A stretch of DNA of 64,000 bases from Xanthostigma xanthostigma (taxonomy: Eukaryota > Arthropoda > Insecta > Raphidioptera > Raphidiidae): the NCBI GenBank assembly GCA_963575645.1, contig OY754470.1:9370501-9434500 (forward strand). The letters are read 5' to 3'. The notes beneath the pieces are model-generated. The model had not been told where the DNA came from. It made no database searches and saw only the letters and a program-made list of their open reading frames with translations. Positions 34,614 to 46,673 of this stretch are shown here, one piece after another. Position 1 is the first letter of the stretch, and every line of letters begins with the position of its first letter. Made by a program: the position numbers and the translations under genes.

Positions 34614-34734
34614 TATTTACATGCGTCAAACATCTTACCAAAATTTGCTATCGTTCCGCTCAGCTGTTTGACTAGTCAATTATTCGTATAAAATTAAGCC
34701 ATTAATTTTGAAATTATTAAAATAACACCGTACT

Positions 34735-35391
34735 CATGGGCGTATCCATGGAAGGGCAGAGGGGGACAGCTGCTCCCCCTAGATTTTGTATGCTTATGTA
34801 CCTACTGTTGTCTATAAAAGTTATGTTAGAGCCGCATTACGACTTACTTTATAATATATAATTCGTTACCTTTTGAAAAAAATAGTAGGTATCAAACCTT
34901 AAATATGGAAACCTAAAATTAAAGACAGTTTCTGATATTAATCCCTATAATTCCAGGCAGTCATTTCAAATATATATTTAGCTAAGCACCATACAACATC
35001 TTATAAAAAATCTCCAATCTATGCGGGATCTTATCTTTTTAATAATTTACCAAGGCATATAAAGCCAAAGTACAAATATTAGACAATTTGAAATTGAGTT
35101 CAAAAAGTACCTCACTACAAATTGTTTTTATAGCATAAATGAATATTTAAATTCTTAGCTTTTAATTTGATTTTAATTTGACTATTCACATCTATACTTA
35201 GTAAGCTAGGTGAAATATTAATATTATTATTAAATTCAATTTAAAAAAAAACGTGCAAGTACAGAAACGACAACGGGAAAAACAAATCTTTTGTTAGATT
35301 AATCAAAAAATTAATATGAATAAATAATTAATAAGGCTTAAGAATTTTCTGATTCCCTCCCCTCCCGGGCTAAAAGCTGGGTACGCCTATG
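34735..35391. mobile_element. hAT-type element with LINE inside
   Basis: Ends CATGGGCGTATCCA and GGGTACGCCTATG; exact 8-bp duplication ACCGTACT at 34727-34734 and 35392-35399. A LINE tail fills the middle. Subterminal GGGGACAGCTGCTCCCCC forms a small inverted repeat. Confidence 0.85.
34985..35158 (+). pseudogene. LINE reverse transcriptase C-terminal fragment
   Basis: Reads HHTTSYKKSPIYAGSYLFNN then LPRHIKPK; after a frameshift near 35070 it continues TNIRQFEIEFKKYLTTNCFY and SINEYLNS, then stop. This is the C-terminal tail of Jockey/CR1-like ORF2 (compare the tails at 51.1 and 56.2 kb). Inserted into a hAT element, so younger than it, and broken. Confidence 0.75.
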
Positions 35392-35647
35392 ACCGTACTG
35401 TTTTTTTCGCTCTTATAAAATTCTCAAGAAGACAAGACATTCTTCTATGTAGGTACGTATAAGTACACACACAATTTGTTGAAGTGGTTAGTTTATTGGT
35501 TCAACCTTGGTCGGCCATTAACTGACCGAGTCTGATAAATAGAAACAGACATACACACATAACGTGTGTTTGAACTGTTCTATCACATGTGTTGAGTCAC
35601 GATGAACACAGACCACGGTAGTGTATGATAGACATGGAAGGTGGTAT

Positions 35648-36196
35648 ATAGTGATGTGTCCACATGACTCTTTATTGGGAGCTGGCTAAAAAGAGTCGCT
35701 CAGAGGGAGTCGTTTAAAGGAGCGACACTAAACAGTACGCACTACAAGACTGCAGACGTGTGATCATGCATGCTCAAGAAACACTTACCTACCATTGCAC
35801 AGCACAATACACACACTCAGCTCTGAGCTCATTTTCGTATGATTCTGATCTTGATAAACTATAAAGTATAATAAAAGCTTAACAATAATAATGTTTATTG
35901 TTACAATATTGTGTCTTTGCCAACGACGTCAATGTGAATGGTTTAAGTCACTGTAAACAGTGTGTCATTCAACATTAAACGACTCAGCAAAGATAACTCC
36001 GTACGTTCAAAGTTCACTAGTGTCTCTGTGCCCTGTGCTGTGTGCGCTCTTCAAATGTGCGAATGCAACAGTACAGAATAGCTAAGCACAGAGCAATGGC
36101 GCTCGGAGTGAGTCATTCACAAAAAAGAGCGACTCGCTCCGCTTCGAGCAAAGAGTCGTTCATTATGAACGACTCGCTCAGGAGCGACATATCACT
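35648..36196. mobile_element. Putative TIR element with GAGTCGTTC palindrome
   Basis: Ends TAGTGATGTGTC and GACATATCACTA. Inside are several GAGTCG(C/T)TC words and a perfect palindrome-like hairpin GAGTCGTTCATTATGAACGA plus CTC at 36153-36175. No 8-bp duplication found. hAT-like by its ends, tentative. Confidence 0.5.
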
Positions 36197-37112
36197 ATTC
36201 CATACATCAGGATCAAACTCTCTGTCATCTAGATTCTAGAACATTGTACTGGCACAAAAACAAATGATTGTCTTACATAGAAAAAGATCGCTTTTCAATC
36301 TAAATTTTGATTAAAATGCGCGTATAGAAAAACGTTGTTCTGAAGTGGAAACGGTACCTACAAAAAACGATACTAAATACATGAATACAGTTTTAGAAAA
36401 ATATCGTTTCAATCTATTAATTAATTATTTTCCGAACAGGATCGATTAAAAACTCTACAGTGCTTTCATGTTGACAAATATGTTCATTATCTAAGGCCAT
36501 TGTCAAATCAGATTTTCTGACGACGCTTTCTGCAACTGAGCATACAAATTCCCTTTACTTCCCACCTCATAATGACTGAAAATTGAATGATTGCTTTCCT
36601 TTGGGATTTTAAGTTTTAACATAGTGGGTTTGATACCTTAATCATTTGGAATACACTTTTAGATTTGTCTGTGGCTGTGTATATAACGACAAACTCCTTA
36701 AAACGTCGAAATTACTTAACTCTAGTTGGTTTACCTTGTTGCTCATACAAATAATACTCTAAATAACGACAACAATACGCCATCATTAAGCAATAAACAG
36801 TATTTGTTTGTTATTTTGTTGCTTTGTTGTCGGAATCACGCGTAAACACCCCCCCCCCAGGATTCATCAGGACCACAGGTGCCCACCACAAGACTTTTTT
36901 GTTGCGAAAATGAAAGGACCTTTTTTTTGCTCTCCTATTGTGCACACGACACACGATAAAATTTTTCAAGTTAGGTTGTTAAAAAAAGGTCATTCGTTTT
37001 TTTTTCTCTCAAAGGTTATTCGTGGCTAACAAATCTTAAAAAATATTGATTTTTTTTTCTTTACCCCCCCACTGAAAAAAAATATCTATGCCGTTGCGCG
37101 AACTTGTCCTTA
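36197..37112. other. No gene recognised
   Basis: A C run at 36848-36858 and A/T-runs; nothing else recognised. Confidence 0.5.
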
Positions 37113-37694
37113 TCATATATATTAATATGCTATAAGGTTAAAGATGTTTGCCTCCCTTTTTAGAAGAAACCTCACAATTTCTCCACATAAATTATATATC
37201 ATTTTACAGATAATATGCTTGCTCTACTGACATCGACAACTAAAAAATTTATTATTGCTTTTGTTTTTGTAAATTAATTAAAATACAGCAACGCTGCACA
37301 ACGTCTGCCATCTGACGGCTTTAATTTTGAAACAACGTCAACACTTCGATCTGTCATCTGACCTTCATATTGTAATACAACAGACACAATACTGCATACT
37401 GGCATCTGACGGCTTTAATTTTAAAACAGCAAGCAACGCTGAACAACGTCACAGCAATGCTGCATGATGCCATCTGACGGCTTAGCTCAACGCTTTTGCT
37501 ACTTTCGCTACTATATGACAATTTTAGTAAATCATCTGAGCTTCATATTGTAATACAACAAAAAGAAGAACGTTATAAGCAGTGTGCAAAATTAGAAACG
37601 AATTGGATACCTGTAATCATATTTAAAAAATAATTTTGTCAATTGATAATTATTATACTTATTTAGTGCGAATAATTCGCACAGGTCACACTAA
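37113..37694 (+). mobile_element. Helitron, family 2, complete
   Basis: Starts TCATATATATTAATA after A; ends with the GTGCGAATAATTCGCAC hairpin, AGGTCACA and CTAA before T (CTRR rule). Collinear with 3618-4213 and 63035-63619. Internal CAGATGGCA-type repeats differ in number from the other copies. Confidence 0.85.
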
Positions 37695-38445
37695 TTATAG
37701 AATATTTACTTAAAAAAATTGTGTTCGAAATGAATTTTATATCATTGATCATTGGCAAAGTTCTTATTTAAAACGAGAAAAATAATAGAAGTACGTAAAA
37801 ATAATACAAGTTATGGATCAAGCAATCGTGAAGAGCGCACCGTAAACAAGGGAAAAGCAACACTCGAAGGTAACAGGGCGGCTGCGGCAGAGCGAGAAGA
37901 AACGGAAATGACTCAATATCACTGGCATGTGAGTGTCGTTAACTTAATGATGATATACGTGTAGAGAAACTGACGATAAACTCAACAATGATAGCGTTTT
38001 TGATTTATAATCCAGCTAAAAGGTGAACCTGCTGCATTGCTTGCACTTTGAAATCATTTAACCTGTTAATATCAAAGATATCTCTCTTCACATTTTAGAA
38101 CTCTTAGTATAGTACGCGCCACGGATCTAAAAAGTTCGGAAGTTAGTCACAAACAGCGTCGCAAAGGCACATTTTAGAGCCGTTGAGATGCCCACCACCT
38201 CCCAGCTACCTGCACGGAACGTGCGCTCGTCGGTGATCGCTCGTTGCCTTTGTCACTTGTCGCTTTCCTGCTTTAAAGAACAGTCGAGTACGCTATTGTC
38301 AAGTTGTGATTGTTATTTTAGTTTTGTTGAGTTGCGAGTTTGTAGTTTTTCAACAGACTGTACAAGCGCAAGTCCGCAGTCGCATTTAACTTCCAAGCAA
38401 GAAAAATCTTCGAGACTCGATTCCCGTAATTAGCTACATGTTTGT
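37695..38445. other. No gene recognised
   Basis: Two modest open frames (37752-37964, 38188-38433) without domains. GC rises around 38180-38300, without other support for a gene. Confidence 0.4.
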
Positions 38446-38505
38446 CGGAACACTCGGAAACTTTGGTGCGCGAGTCCGACTCGCACTTGGTCGATTTTTT
38501 TTAAG
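38446..38505 (-). repeat. Fragment of the 1.7-kb dispersed repeat
   Basis: The minus strand reads CGACCAAGTGCGAGTCGGAC, TCGCGCACC, the canonical opening of the repeat annotated at 1727-2265. Confidence 0.6.
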
Positions 38506-39150
38506 TCGGCTAAAAAGATAGAAAACCAGCTCGCTAAATTCAACTAGCAACTCGGAAATAGTTCACAGAAAATCGAGACACATACACAATATAGCTCACG
38601 ATTCACAAAATATTAAGACGTACCTACCTATACTAAACGTAGTTATAATATGCTACTTATTATAGACGGGAGTATGAAGTATAATGGATTATCAGCAATT
38701 AGAGAGTATTCAGAGGTGATTTCTACCCTGTTTCATCATATATCAAGTGAATGACGTAGTCGCATATTATATATACAGACTGAATGAAAATTATATAAAC
38801 GTTCCACAAAAATGAATAATTTTTTCAGCAACTAAGGCTATTTACACTGAACTAAAAATAAAGAATATGAAGGTAAGTATGTACATATAATAATTAATTG
38901 GATACAATATGTTAATAGAATAGACAGGTGAAATTAATTTATACAATAATAATTTTTTTCTAATAGACGTTCAATATATTATGAACATTGAACACCTTTT
39001 GATGATGTCAACCTTCAAGTAAATCAAAACAATACATTATTATTTTTGAGTTTTTTCAAAGTTTGATTTATTGTCTGAACGCGCTATCGAAGAATTTTTA
39101 AAAAAATTGAACAAAAAAAATTGGGTACCGTTAACGCAAAATTTAATAAA
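38506..39150. other. No gene recognised
   Basis: AT-rich, nothing recognised. Confidence 0.5.
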
Positions 39151-39383
39151 AAAAAGCAAGAGTGCTTAGACCACACGACTGAAGTAAAACTTCTTTGTGC
39201 CATATATAATATATAATAATGATACAATAATATTCCTATCACCATATTTTGATTAGACATCCTGATTTAACGACACAATATAACCTCACTCTGTAGCACA
39301 TATCTACAAAGACGAAATGTTTAAAATATAATTTTTGATTAATTTATGATAGGCAAAATATATTGTATATATGATGCAGTCAA

Positions 39384-39598
39384 AACTCTTAACCAGTCAA
39401 AAGTACTATTGACTAGCAAAATCAGTCAAAAGTACTTCTGACTGAACAGGTTGGTCAAAAGTGGTTTTGACTGAAAATTATTGGTTATTAGTACTTTTGA
39501 CTGCAAATTTGCGGTTAAAAGTACTTTTGACTGACGCTCTTCGTCAAAAGTAGTTTTAATTGCAATAAAGCATCAGTCAAAAGCACTATTAACTCGTT
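39384..39598. repeat. Tandem array of AGTCAAAAGTACTTTTGACT palindromes
   Basis: Seven degenerate copies of a 20-bp perfect palindrome, spaced by 8-11 bp of unrelated sequence (step about 30 bp). It lies just inside the left outer arm of the nested inverted-repeat element. Confidence 0.85.
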
Positions 39599-39735
39599 AC
39601 TCGTTAGATGTGAATAAAAAAGATATTTATTAAATGTGAAATCGTTTATTTGGAAAAATTTGGGATTACAATCAATACAAAGAAAATATATACTTAAAAA
39701 TTGTCATTAAAATAGGTAATCAGAAAATTCACAGG

Positions 39736-39905
39736 CAGGGCCCGATCCAGCTATTTCGCCGCTCCGGGCAAAATAATATTCGCCGCCTTTTACCCATGCG
39801 TTGTTCCATAGATGGTTTAACCATCTTTCAAATTTTCGCCGCCAACGCCGCGCCGCCCTCAATTTTGCCGCACCGGGCAATTGCCCGGTTTGCCCTCCCC
39901 TAGAT
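39736..39905. repeat. GCCGCC-rich MITE-like stretch
   Basis: GGGCCCGATCCAGC at the left and GGGCAATTGCCCGG near the right with several CGCCGC words: markedly higher GC than its surroundings. Resembles degraded hAT MITEs, but I cannot fix the ends. Confidence 0.35.
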
Positions 39906-41449
39906 ATATTCTATAAATTTCCGGTCGATACTGCACTTTATTTAAAATGAAAAAATAATCGAACGATCACGCACCATTCGCCTCGTCCGATGATGCACTT
40001 CCGTAAACGCTTTCGTCAGGCATTTACCAGCTTACTCCCCAAGTCAAACGTGCCTAAAGAAGTTTTACTTCAAAAGGGTAGTCTGTACTCATTTTTTTAA
40101 TAGAAACGGTAGAGTCTAAATAGATTAAAGACGCTAAAAAAATGTATGTTCGGAAGCGTGTACGGTGTAATTAGTTTTTGGCTGGAAGGGCGGAGCTAGA
40201 TCCCTCTTAATACAAAAATATCGTTTGACGAGAAAACCTTTCTGCATTTACACTTGAACAAAATAATTAAATCCAAATTAAGACAAACAACAAACTTCCC
40301 CATTCGTTTCTCATATACAGAAATACATCTACACAAACATGTCCACTAGATCTTTTGCAAATATACAACACCTATACACGTAAAAGACAAGAAGCGCAAT
40401 GTGAGAGACCTGCAATTCTCGTACATTTAATACACTCAAGCGTCAGTTCAACCCTTTTCTTATGTTACAAAATGTTATATGTAAAGAAGAAAATGTAGTG
40501 TAGGGGTAAAAAGAAAAGGTGATGACGAGGAGATGGGGTGAGGTGTCAGCCTTGTCCTTTTCAATTTCTGTTTTATTTAGCAAAAGCGTGTAAAACCAAA
40601 TTAGCTTTCTACCTATAGCTGCACCATGCCATACCTACAGCTGTATAGCAGAATAGGACAGGAGCCAACAGCAGCTATAACTACCCTCCTACCTCCAGAG
40701 TATGTACATATAAAAGCATTGCTACATGGAATGGAAGGTGTTCTGTGCAACATCTTTAGTTGCGTTGCTCTAATCAGCCCGGTTCAAACTGTAATTAAAT
40801 TTACTTAAAACGCCGAACAAACGTTCGATATTTTTGAAGTAAAACTTCTTTAGGCACGCTTGACTTGGGCAGTAAGCTGGTAACTGCCTGACGAAAGCGT
40901 TTACGGAAGTGCATCATCGGACGAGGCGAACGGTGCGTGATCGTTCGAGGCGAACGGTAGTTGAGAGGGAGATATAAGTTAGTGAAGATAGTAAGAGAGA
41001 GAGTTACGCTTCGTATATTGGAAGTTGAGAGAGATATATAAGTTAGTGAGTGCGACAAAGACGGAGTATTAATCGAAATTCTTATTTTTTTGGCCAATTA
41101 TTTGACGTTTAAAATGAAAACAATTGTTTTTGTATCAAAAATACATTTCATCTAATTTTGCTGCATTTTGTAACGGGAAATAATGTAGGTTAGTTAATAA
41201 ATCCTTTTAAATGTATTATAAATTATGCTAATCAATATTTTGCCTATTAATTAATCAAAAATTATATTTTAAACATTTCGTCTTTGTAGATATGTGCTAC
41301 AGAGTGAGGTTATATTGTGTCGTTAAATCAGGATGTCTAATCAAAATACGGTGATAGATTATCGAATATTACTTATTGTATCATTATTATATATGGCAGG
41401 AAGAAGTTTTACTTTAGTCGTGTGGTCTAAAGCACACTCGCTTTTTTTT

Positions 41450-42379
41450 CAGTAGACATGGAAAAAGTCGTTACTGTGTGATCACCGTGACTGTTATTCC
41501 AGTTACACAATAATCACAGTGACTGTTATTCCAGTTACACAATAATAACAGTGAAAAATCATCGTGACTTTGTCGCATCGATCCCGACCGAGCAAACACT
41601 CGGTCGGACATTACGTCGGCAACTCGGTTGGAACGCCCTTGTGATTGCGGTGACATGGAACAACATACGTTACTTTGGAACGTGATTCCCTCTTGTCAGT
41701 GATTATTTTAGACGGCTAATCACAGTGATTTTTTATCGTGAAATTATTTATTCCTCAATTCTATTTTTTTGTCGATTCTCGTGTTATGAAGAACGGAACG
41801 AGAAATGAATAAGAATTTGTATATAAACAATGGTTCTCGATAATCTCGCCTGTTATAAAGTTTTATATCTAGTGTTTACTGGTTACAAAATTATTCTCGC
41901 CTATAAAAGTTTTTACCCATCGGATGACCCTAGCTGTGTGTTTTTTTTTTTGTAATACCACAAAAAGTATTTGCAAAGTATTTTTTTAGATTATTCTTAA
42001 TATAGTGTCAGAAAAAATAATTTGATGGTTAGGTACAAACACGAATAGTGTACTGGTCGACTCCTTGCTCTTTTTGTTGAATATTTTGACGTTCACCCAA
42101 AAATCCGACCGATGGCGTTAGTGTAAACGTCAAAAAAAGTTTCACAAAATATTTAATGTTTTATCCTAACCCAATTGCACACAAAACTTCCACTAACTTT
42201 AACTTTTTACAACTATACACTTCACAAAAGGTTAATAAACAACACATAAATAAATTCACAAGAGCAACTGTAGATACTGCACGTTTATAGGTTAGGCATT
42301 ATGATCTATGTGGCGGCCATTATTATTGTATCAGGCGAATAAATATTTATATCCTGGAAGTAAAACAGAATAAATTTAG
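41450..42379. other. No gene; short 33-bp direct repeat
   Basis: GACTGTTATTCCAGTTACAC recurs at 41488 and 41521 (33-bp step). Otherwise nothing recognised. Confidence 0.5.
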
Positions 42380-42389
42380 ACCCGCAGTA

Positions 42390-42540
42390 AACATAATTAT
42401 GTTTATAATATTATTTTTCAGAGGATAAATAGATCAATAAAGATATATGCTGTTAAGCTATATTTTTAATCGCAACGTTTCGTTTTATATATTAAAACTT
42501 CCTCAGGCTCTACAAAAAATACATAATATAAATTAAAATA
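42390..42540 (-). repeat. Single arm with GAAACGT module (family G)
   Basis: On the minus strand: CCTGAGGAAG, then GTTTTAATATATAAAAC as a 6-bp stem with a 5-base loop, then GAAACGTTGCG. One of the best-formed examples of the module, in a sequence unrelated to the other families. I see no second arm or duplication. Confidence 0.55.
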
Positions 42541-43842
42541 CAATAAATACATATATAATAAATTACATTAATAAAAATGATAAATACCTTAAAGAATAAC
42601 TTAGCATTAGTAATATTATGTATTTCATTTATAATATGTAATTTTTTAATAATTTATTATGGAGACATTCAGTTAATTTAAATTTAAAATAAAATGACAA
42701 ATGGTAGTTATTTATTGGCATTAATTTCATAACATACTAATAACGCCATCTCTTGTTATTAGTATATAAATTACCTAGGAGTTTTATGCTTTAAAATAAT
42801 AATAAAATAAATAATAATTATGTTTGGTAAATTGAATTATCGCTATTTATTCGGAGTAATGGTTAGCTGAAAAACAAATGAATCGAATTTACGTTCGATG
42901 AATATGGCCATTTTTGTCTCTCAGAAACTAAGGTTAGTCAATCGTCAACTGTTTTGCATCGTGCTTTAACCAGTTTCCTTTTCACCTTCTGCACCTTTAT
43001 AAAGCTTCGCTCCGGTAAAACAGCGCTCACCTTCATTTGGGTTTATTATCAAAAGCGGCATAATTAGAACTGATAAATGCAATTCACGTTCCACACCGAG
43101 AAAGGAGTGTTTTAAACACAGACACATACAAATCTATGGAATTGAAAACACTGCATTATTGTTCCCGTGTATAGTCAATGTACTTTCTATACCTGCGTTA
43201 TTCAAAATAGTAATACATTTCTCGGGTTTAATCAACCTGGTTTTAATGTATTTCTCACTTTATATTGTGACCTCATACTGTCATAAATAATAATAATTAA
43301 CACAATGAAAGGTATTTTAATTATTTGTAGTTCCGGCGGAGATTTCTAATTTTCTTATCAATTTCTGTGGCGATAACGCATGGCAGAACCAATCCACGAT
43401 TTTAGTGAAAAGAACCATTTCTGAGCAACTTTATTTAACACGACTATTGAACTTTTGTAATGCTAAAAATATGGGGAATTATAAAACGGTCGAATAAAAA
43501 AAAATTTGGTGACTGGTGATGAGATACCTACTGTTTTAATAACTTGAGATATTAAAATAATAGTTGGGTGACTAAATTACTAAGTGAGCGACTAAATTAC
43601 TAAGTGAGCGACTAGAATGCCTTCGGTAATTTTGAAGCAGATATCTTTTTTGTTTTTACTTTTTATTTTTTTTTTTCACTTTGAGACTACAACTTAAAAC
43701 TCACATTTTCATGAAGATTGAAAACCACCGCTTTTTTTGATAAAGGGGTATGCGAATTGTCTCGCAGTGAAACGGGAAGGGGCAAATGTGGAGTTTTTAA
43801 AAAAACAATTCCGGGGTGAACGATAAAGGGATATGCGAATTA
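42541..43842. other. No gene recognised
   Basis: AT-rich; a tandem AAATTACTAAGTGAGCGACT pair at 43574-43612. No protein. Confidence 0.5.
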
Positions 43843-43956
43843 AATAGTTAATTGTTTGAATAGAACTGCGTTTTCTAAAAAATGTATATTTAATTGACAG
43901 TCAATTAAATATACATTTTTTTAGAAAACGCAGTTCTATTCAAACAATTAACTATT
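43843..43956. mobile_element. Near-perfect 114-bp palindrome
   Basis: Arms of about 55 bp (AATAGTTAATTGTTTGAATA ... to ATTTAATTGAC) meet at a centre of two to five bases. Only about one base difference between the arms (a T-run length). Either a very young foldback element or a cloning/assembly artefact. Confidence 0.85.
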
Positions 43957-44429
43957 AACAAAATGCCGGACAGAATAAATAAATCATTTGCCAAATTTTG
44001 AAAAAAATGCAGGACGTAACGTTGACACTCAAACAAATATTAGATCGCTCAAATATTATGAAGTTTCCAATTTTGTATTTTAAGTAACTCAAATGGATGT
44101 TTGTAAGTTGCTGTTCTGTTGATTTCTTGTCACGCGTAGTCAGTCAGTCATTTGGGTCTAACAGAACCTAAACAAAAAGCGACAGAATTTTTTTTCGAAT
44201 TTAACCCTATTTTACCACCTTTAAATTTTTTATCCCTGTTATCTTAAAATGGGTCCAGATTCCGCCTCTATATATATTATATAAGAAAAAATGCTTTAAA
44301 TAACTTAAACAGCTTATGTACCTACCTACCAAGCGGCAGAAAGTTGGGACGACATGGTTTTTTGCGCGTCAGCTCCTAACTACTAGAAATTAGAACTAAA
44401 ACGAATTAGAAATTAATTATTATTAATTA

Positions 44430-45200
44430 TTATTATTAATTTTTATATTTTTTAGATCAGTTCTGAAGAAAATCCAAATCCGGACCGAAACGTGAATGTA
44501 TTAATTATTATTTTGACGTGATAACGTCTTATAAATTGATGAATCACCAATCTTATAAATTGATAAAACACCGGCTGCATGCACGAAAAAGTGTAACGTA
44601 ACGTTCCTAGCGTTTCTAACGTTCCGCCTGACCCTGTGCGTGCTTTTCTCGAAAACGGCCCTAACGATTTGGATGAAATTTACTGAAAAGGGATTTTGGG
44701 GGGCAAAAAATCGTTTTAGCTAGGTCTCATCTCTCGAAAAAATCGTTTTCATACAAATTTTATCATTATAAAAATCAATTTTTTGACGTATGAAAATACT
44801 TAAATATTGTAAGTAGGTTTTGGAATTTTATATAAACAATGAAATCATTGTTTTCAAAATATTATGACAGTTAATCTTTGAGACTTAAAAATTAAAATAA
44901 ATACGAAAGAAAGAAAGTTAAAAAAAAAACAATTATATTATAGGTGGTAAGTAATTTTAATAAATAAAATTAACCTAAATTTGAAGCAAAAGATGCAATA
45001 TCATAGATTCGAATTATTATAATTATTATATAAATTTAGGTTATGTATTACGGAATACGTTATCAGGTAAAACTATCGTCCGTAAACCGACTTTACAGAC
45101 AACCAATTTTTTTTGTTAATATATTTGTATGATAATTTGATAAATTGGTCGATAATTTTATTTATTGAAGAATTCTAATCAGACGTTAATCAAAGATTTG
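44430..45200. mobile_element. Family A arm split by a GACGTGATAACGT element
   Basis: 44430-44512 holds the module (CTGAAGAAAATCCAAATCCG, GACCGAAACGTGAATG); 45115-45200 holds the expected tail (AAATTGGTCGATAATTTTAT, AATCAGACGTTAATCAAAGA). Between them is a complete GACGTGATAACGT element at 44513-45114. Confidence 0.75.
44513..45114 (+). mobile_element. GACGTGATAACGT element
   Basis: Starts TTGACGTGATAACGTCTTAT, ends ACAGACAACCAATTTT. Interior 44640-45015 matches 5090-5345 closely and holds a segment (44730-44870) missing from that copy; 60525-60770 carries the same segment reversed. Confidence 0.75.
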
Positions 45201-45956
45201 AAAAAAAGAAAAGTATTATAATATGCAACGCTACCAGTGCGTAAATTCAAAAAGAAAGAAAATCTGGTGCAGGTTGTGAAGTTTTCTTGAAATAAATAAT
45301 TAATATCAAAAGATCAAAAACAGACTGTCACACAGACGCACAGACAGATATAGAGATATAGAAGGAAGGAAATTGTGGTGAAGAAGACGTAAAGAGGTGG
45401 AGCGGAGCCGCGCATTGCAGACAGGTGGTGAGATAATGAGCGGTGAGTCGCCGTGGCGGGATGGGCACAGCGGGCGAGTTTCAATTAGCCCACTCCTTGT
45501 CCCTCTCCCCCTTGCCCGACGTTCATTTCCTCCATATCTACACCGACACATATATGCGATGCGACTATATCTGTACACGCCTGTCTCTGTATAAGAAGAT
45601 GTCTATCCACACCTACAGCAGCCTGGTTCACATCGTACGCAAAGTACGCGTACCATAAGATTCGTCAGCCATTTTGAAAAATTCATACTTTTCTGCTATT
45701 AAAAATTTTCAAAAAAAAATGTTTCGATTTTTATCAATACTTATGTTTTGTGGTTCTATAAAGCCATTTTGACTATTTTTGGATGGATGTCCGTATGTGC
45801 GTATATTAGGGTGTTTTTTTTTTCGGTCCCATTGGCTAATGGACCTAAAAAAAATTCTCTCAAAATTTCAGTTTCCTAGATCAAATCTAACGGCGTTTCC
45901 CATTTAATTAACATAGGAAAAACGACGTTTTTACTCAAACATGGATACCTGGTAGA
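45201..45956. other. No gene recognised
   Basis: 45380-45560 is unusually GC-rich for the window and opens several overlapping frames, but none has a domain. No promoter can be argued. Confidence 0.4.
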
Positions 45957-46102
45957 AAATAGTATATTACACATCTAGGGAAGTAAAGTAAGAAAATATG
46001 TCTGAGATCACATGTAATTGTTGGCCGAGGCGAAGCCGAGGTCAACAAAGATGTGATCTTAGGCTTTCTTACTTTACTTCCCGTGGTGTGTATGCTATTT
46101 TT
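45957..46102. mobile_element. Foldback element
   Basis: Arms AAAATAGTATATTACACATC, GGGAAGTAAAGTAAGAAA, GATCACAT and their reverse complement enclose GGCCGAGGCGAAGCCGAGG. Directly followed by a second foldback. Confidence 0.7.
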
Positions 46103-46187
46103 TTGCTCGACGTAGGCAGGAAGAGGCAACTTCGTTTAGCGCAGCGGGACGAAAGTTGACGCTTTCTGCCCGTCGAGCAAAAAAATG
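46099..46187. mobile_element. Second foldback, abutting the first
   Basis: TTTTTTGCTCGACGTAGGCA and its reverse complement (GCCCGTCGAGCAAAAAAA) with CAACTTCG/CGAAAGTTG inside. The two units share only the T-run at their junction. Confidence 0.65.
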
Positions 46188-46446
46188 TTTTTCAATTTTT
46201 GATAGCAGTATTTTGTAGAGAATTAAATTTGCCACAAAAAGGTCCTAAGTACTAAATCCGTGAATTAATTATTTTTAAAGATATGCTCGTTTTAGCACAT
46301 AGTTTCGAGGTTGGCCTACAGGTCAATCGGTTTCCACAGCTCAAAATTCGTGACAAGCGTCAGTACAGACAATTCGGCAAGGATGGTTAAAGATTTTAAA
46401 AATTTTTATCTTGATGCAAAAGATCGTGTAATATAAAAATGTAATA

Positions 46447-46673
46447 ATTGGATGGAAAGTGTAGCTTATGGATCAATTAAATACCGTACTATATATATCT
46501 AACGTTTCGGCAAAAAGGTTTTTTGCCATCTTCAAATAGTTGTCAAACGATGAAGTATATTTGACCAATATATAATCTCTGAAAATGGCAAAAAACCTTA
46601 AGCTACACTTTCCATCCAATCATTTCGATATAAAGGATTGCAATTTCTACTAATGGTAGTTAGAAGATAACAC
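46447..46673. mobile_element. Inverted-repeat GAAACGT element (family H)
   Basis: Outer inverted words ATTGGATGGAAAGTGTAGCT and AGCTACACTTTCCATCCAAT. On the minus strand the module is GAAGAT, then GGCAAAAA-ACC-TTTTTGCC (perfect 8-bp stem), then GAAACGTTAG, at about 46502-46537. Exact 14-bp duplication ATAAAAATGTAATA at 46433-46446 and 46674-46687. Confidence 0.8.

Larger units (their letters stand above)
39151..41449. mobile_element. Nested inverted-repeat element
   Basis: Outer arms 39151-39372 and 41215-41449 are inverted copies (GAGTGCTTAGACCACACGAC, TGAAGTAAAACTTCTTT, ATTTTGATTAGACATCCTGA, ATATCTACAAAGACGAAATG). Inner arms 39967-40078 and 40834-40948 are also inverted copies (CGCCTCGTCCGATGATGCAC, CGCTTTCGTCAGGCA, GCCTAAAGAAGTTTTACTTC). 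Both arm types carry GAAGTTTTACTTC. Related ends lie at 62215-62270 and 62585-62660. No transposase frame. Confidence 0.7.

Noticed and set aside
45397-45658. GC-rich overlapping frames as a gene start
   Set aside because: No domain, no consistent frame, no splice or promoter evidence.
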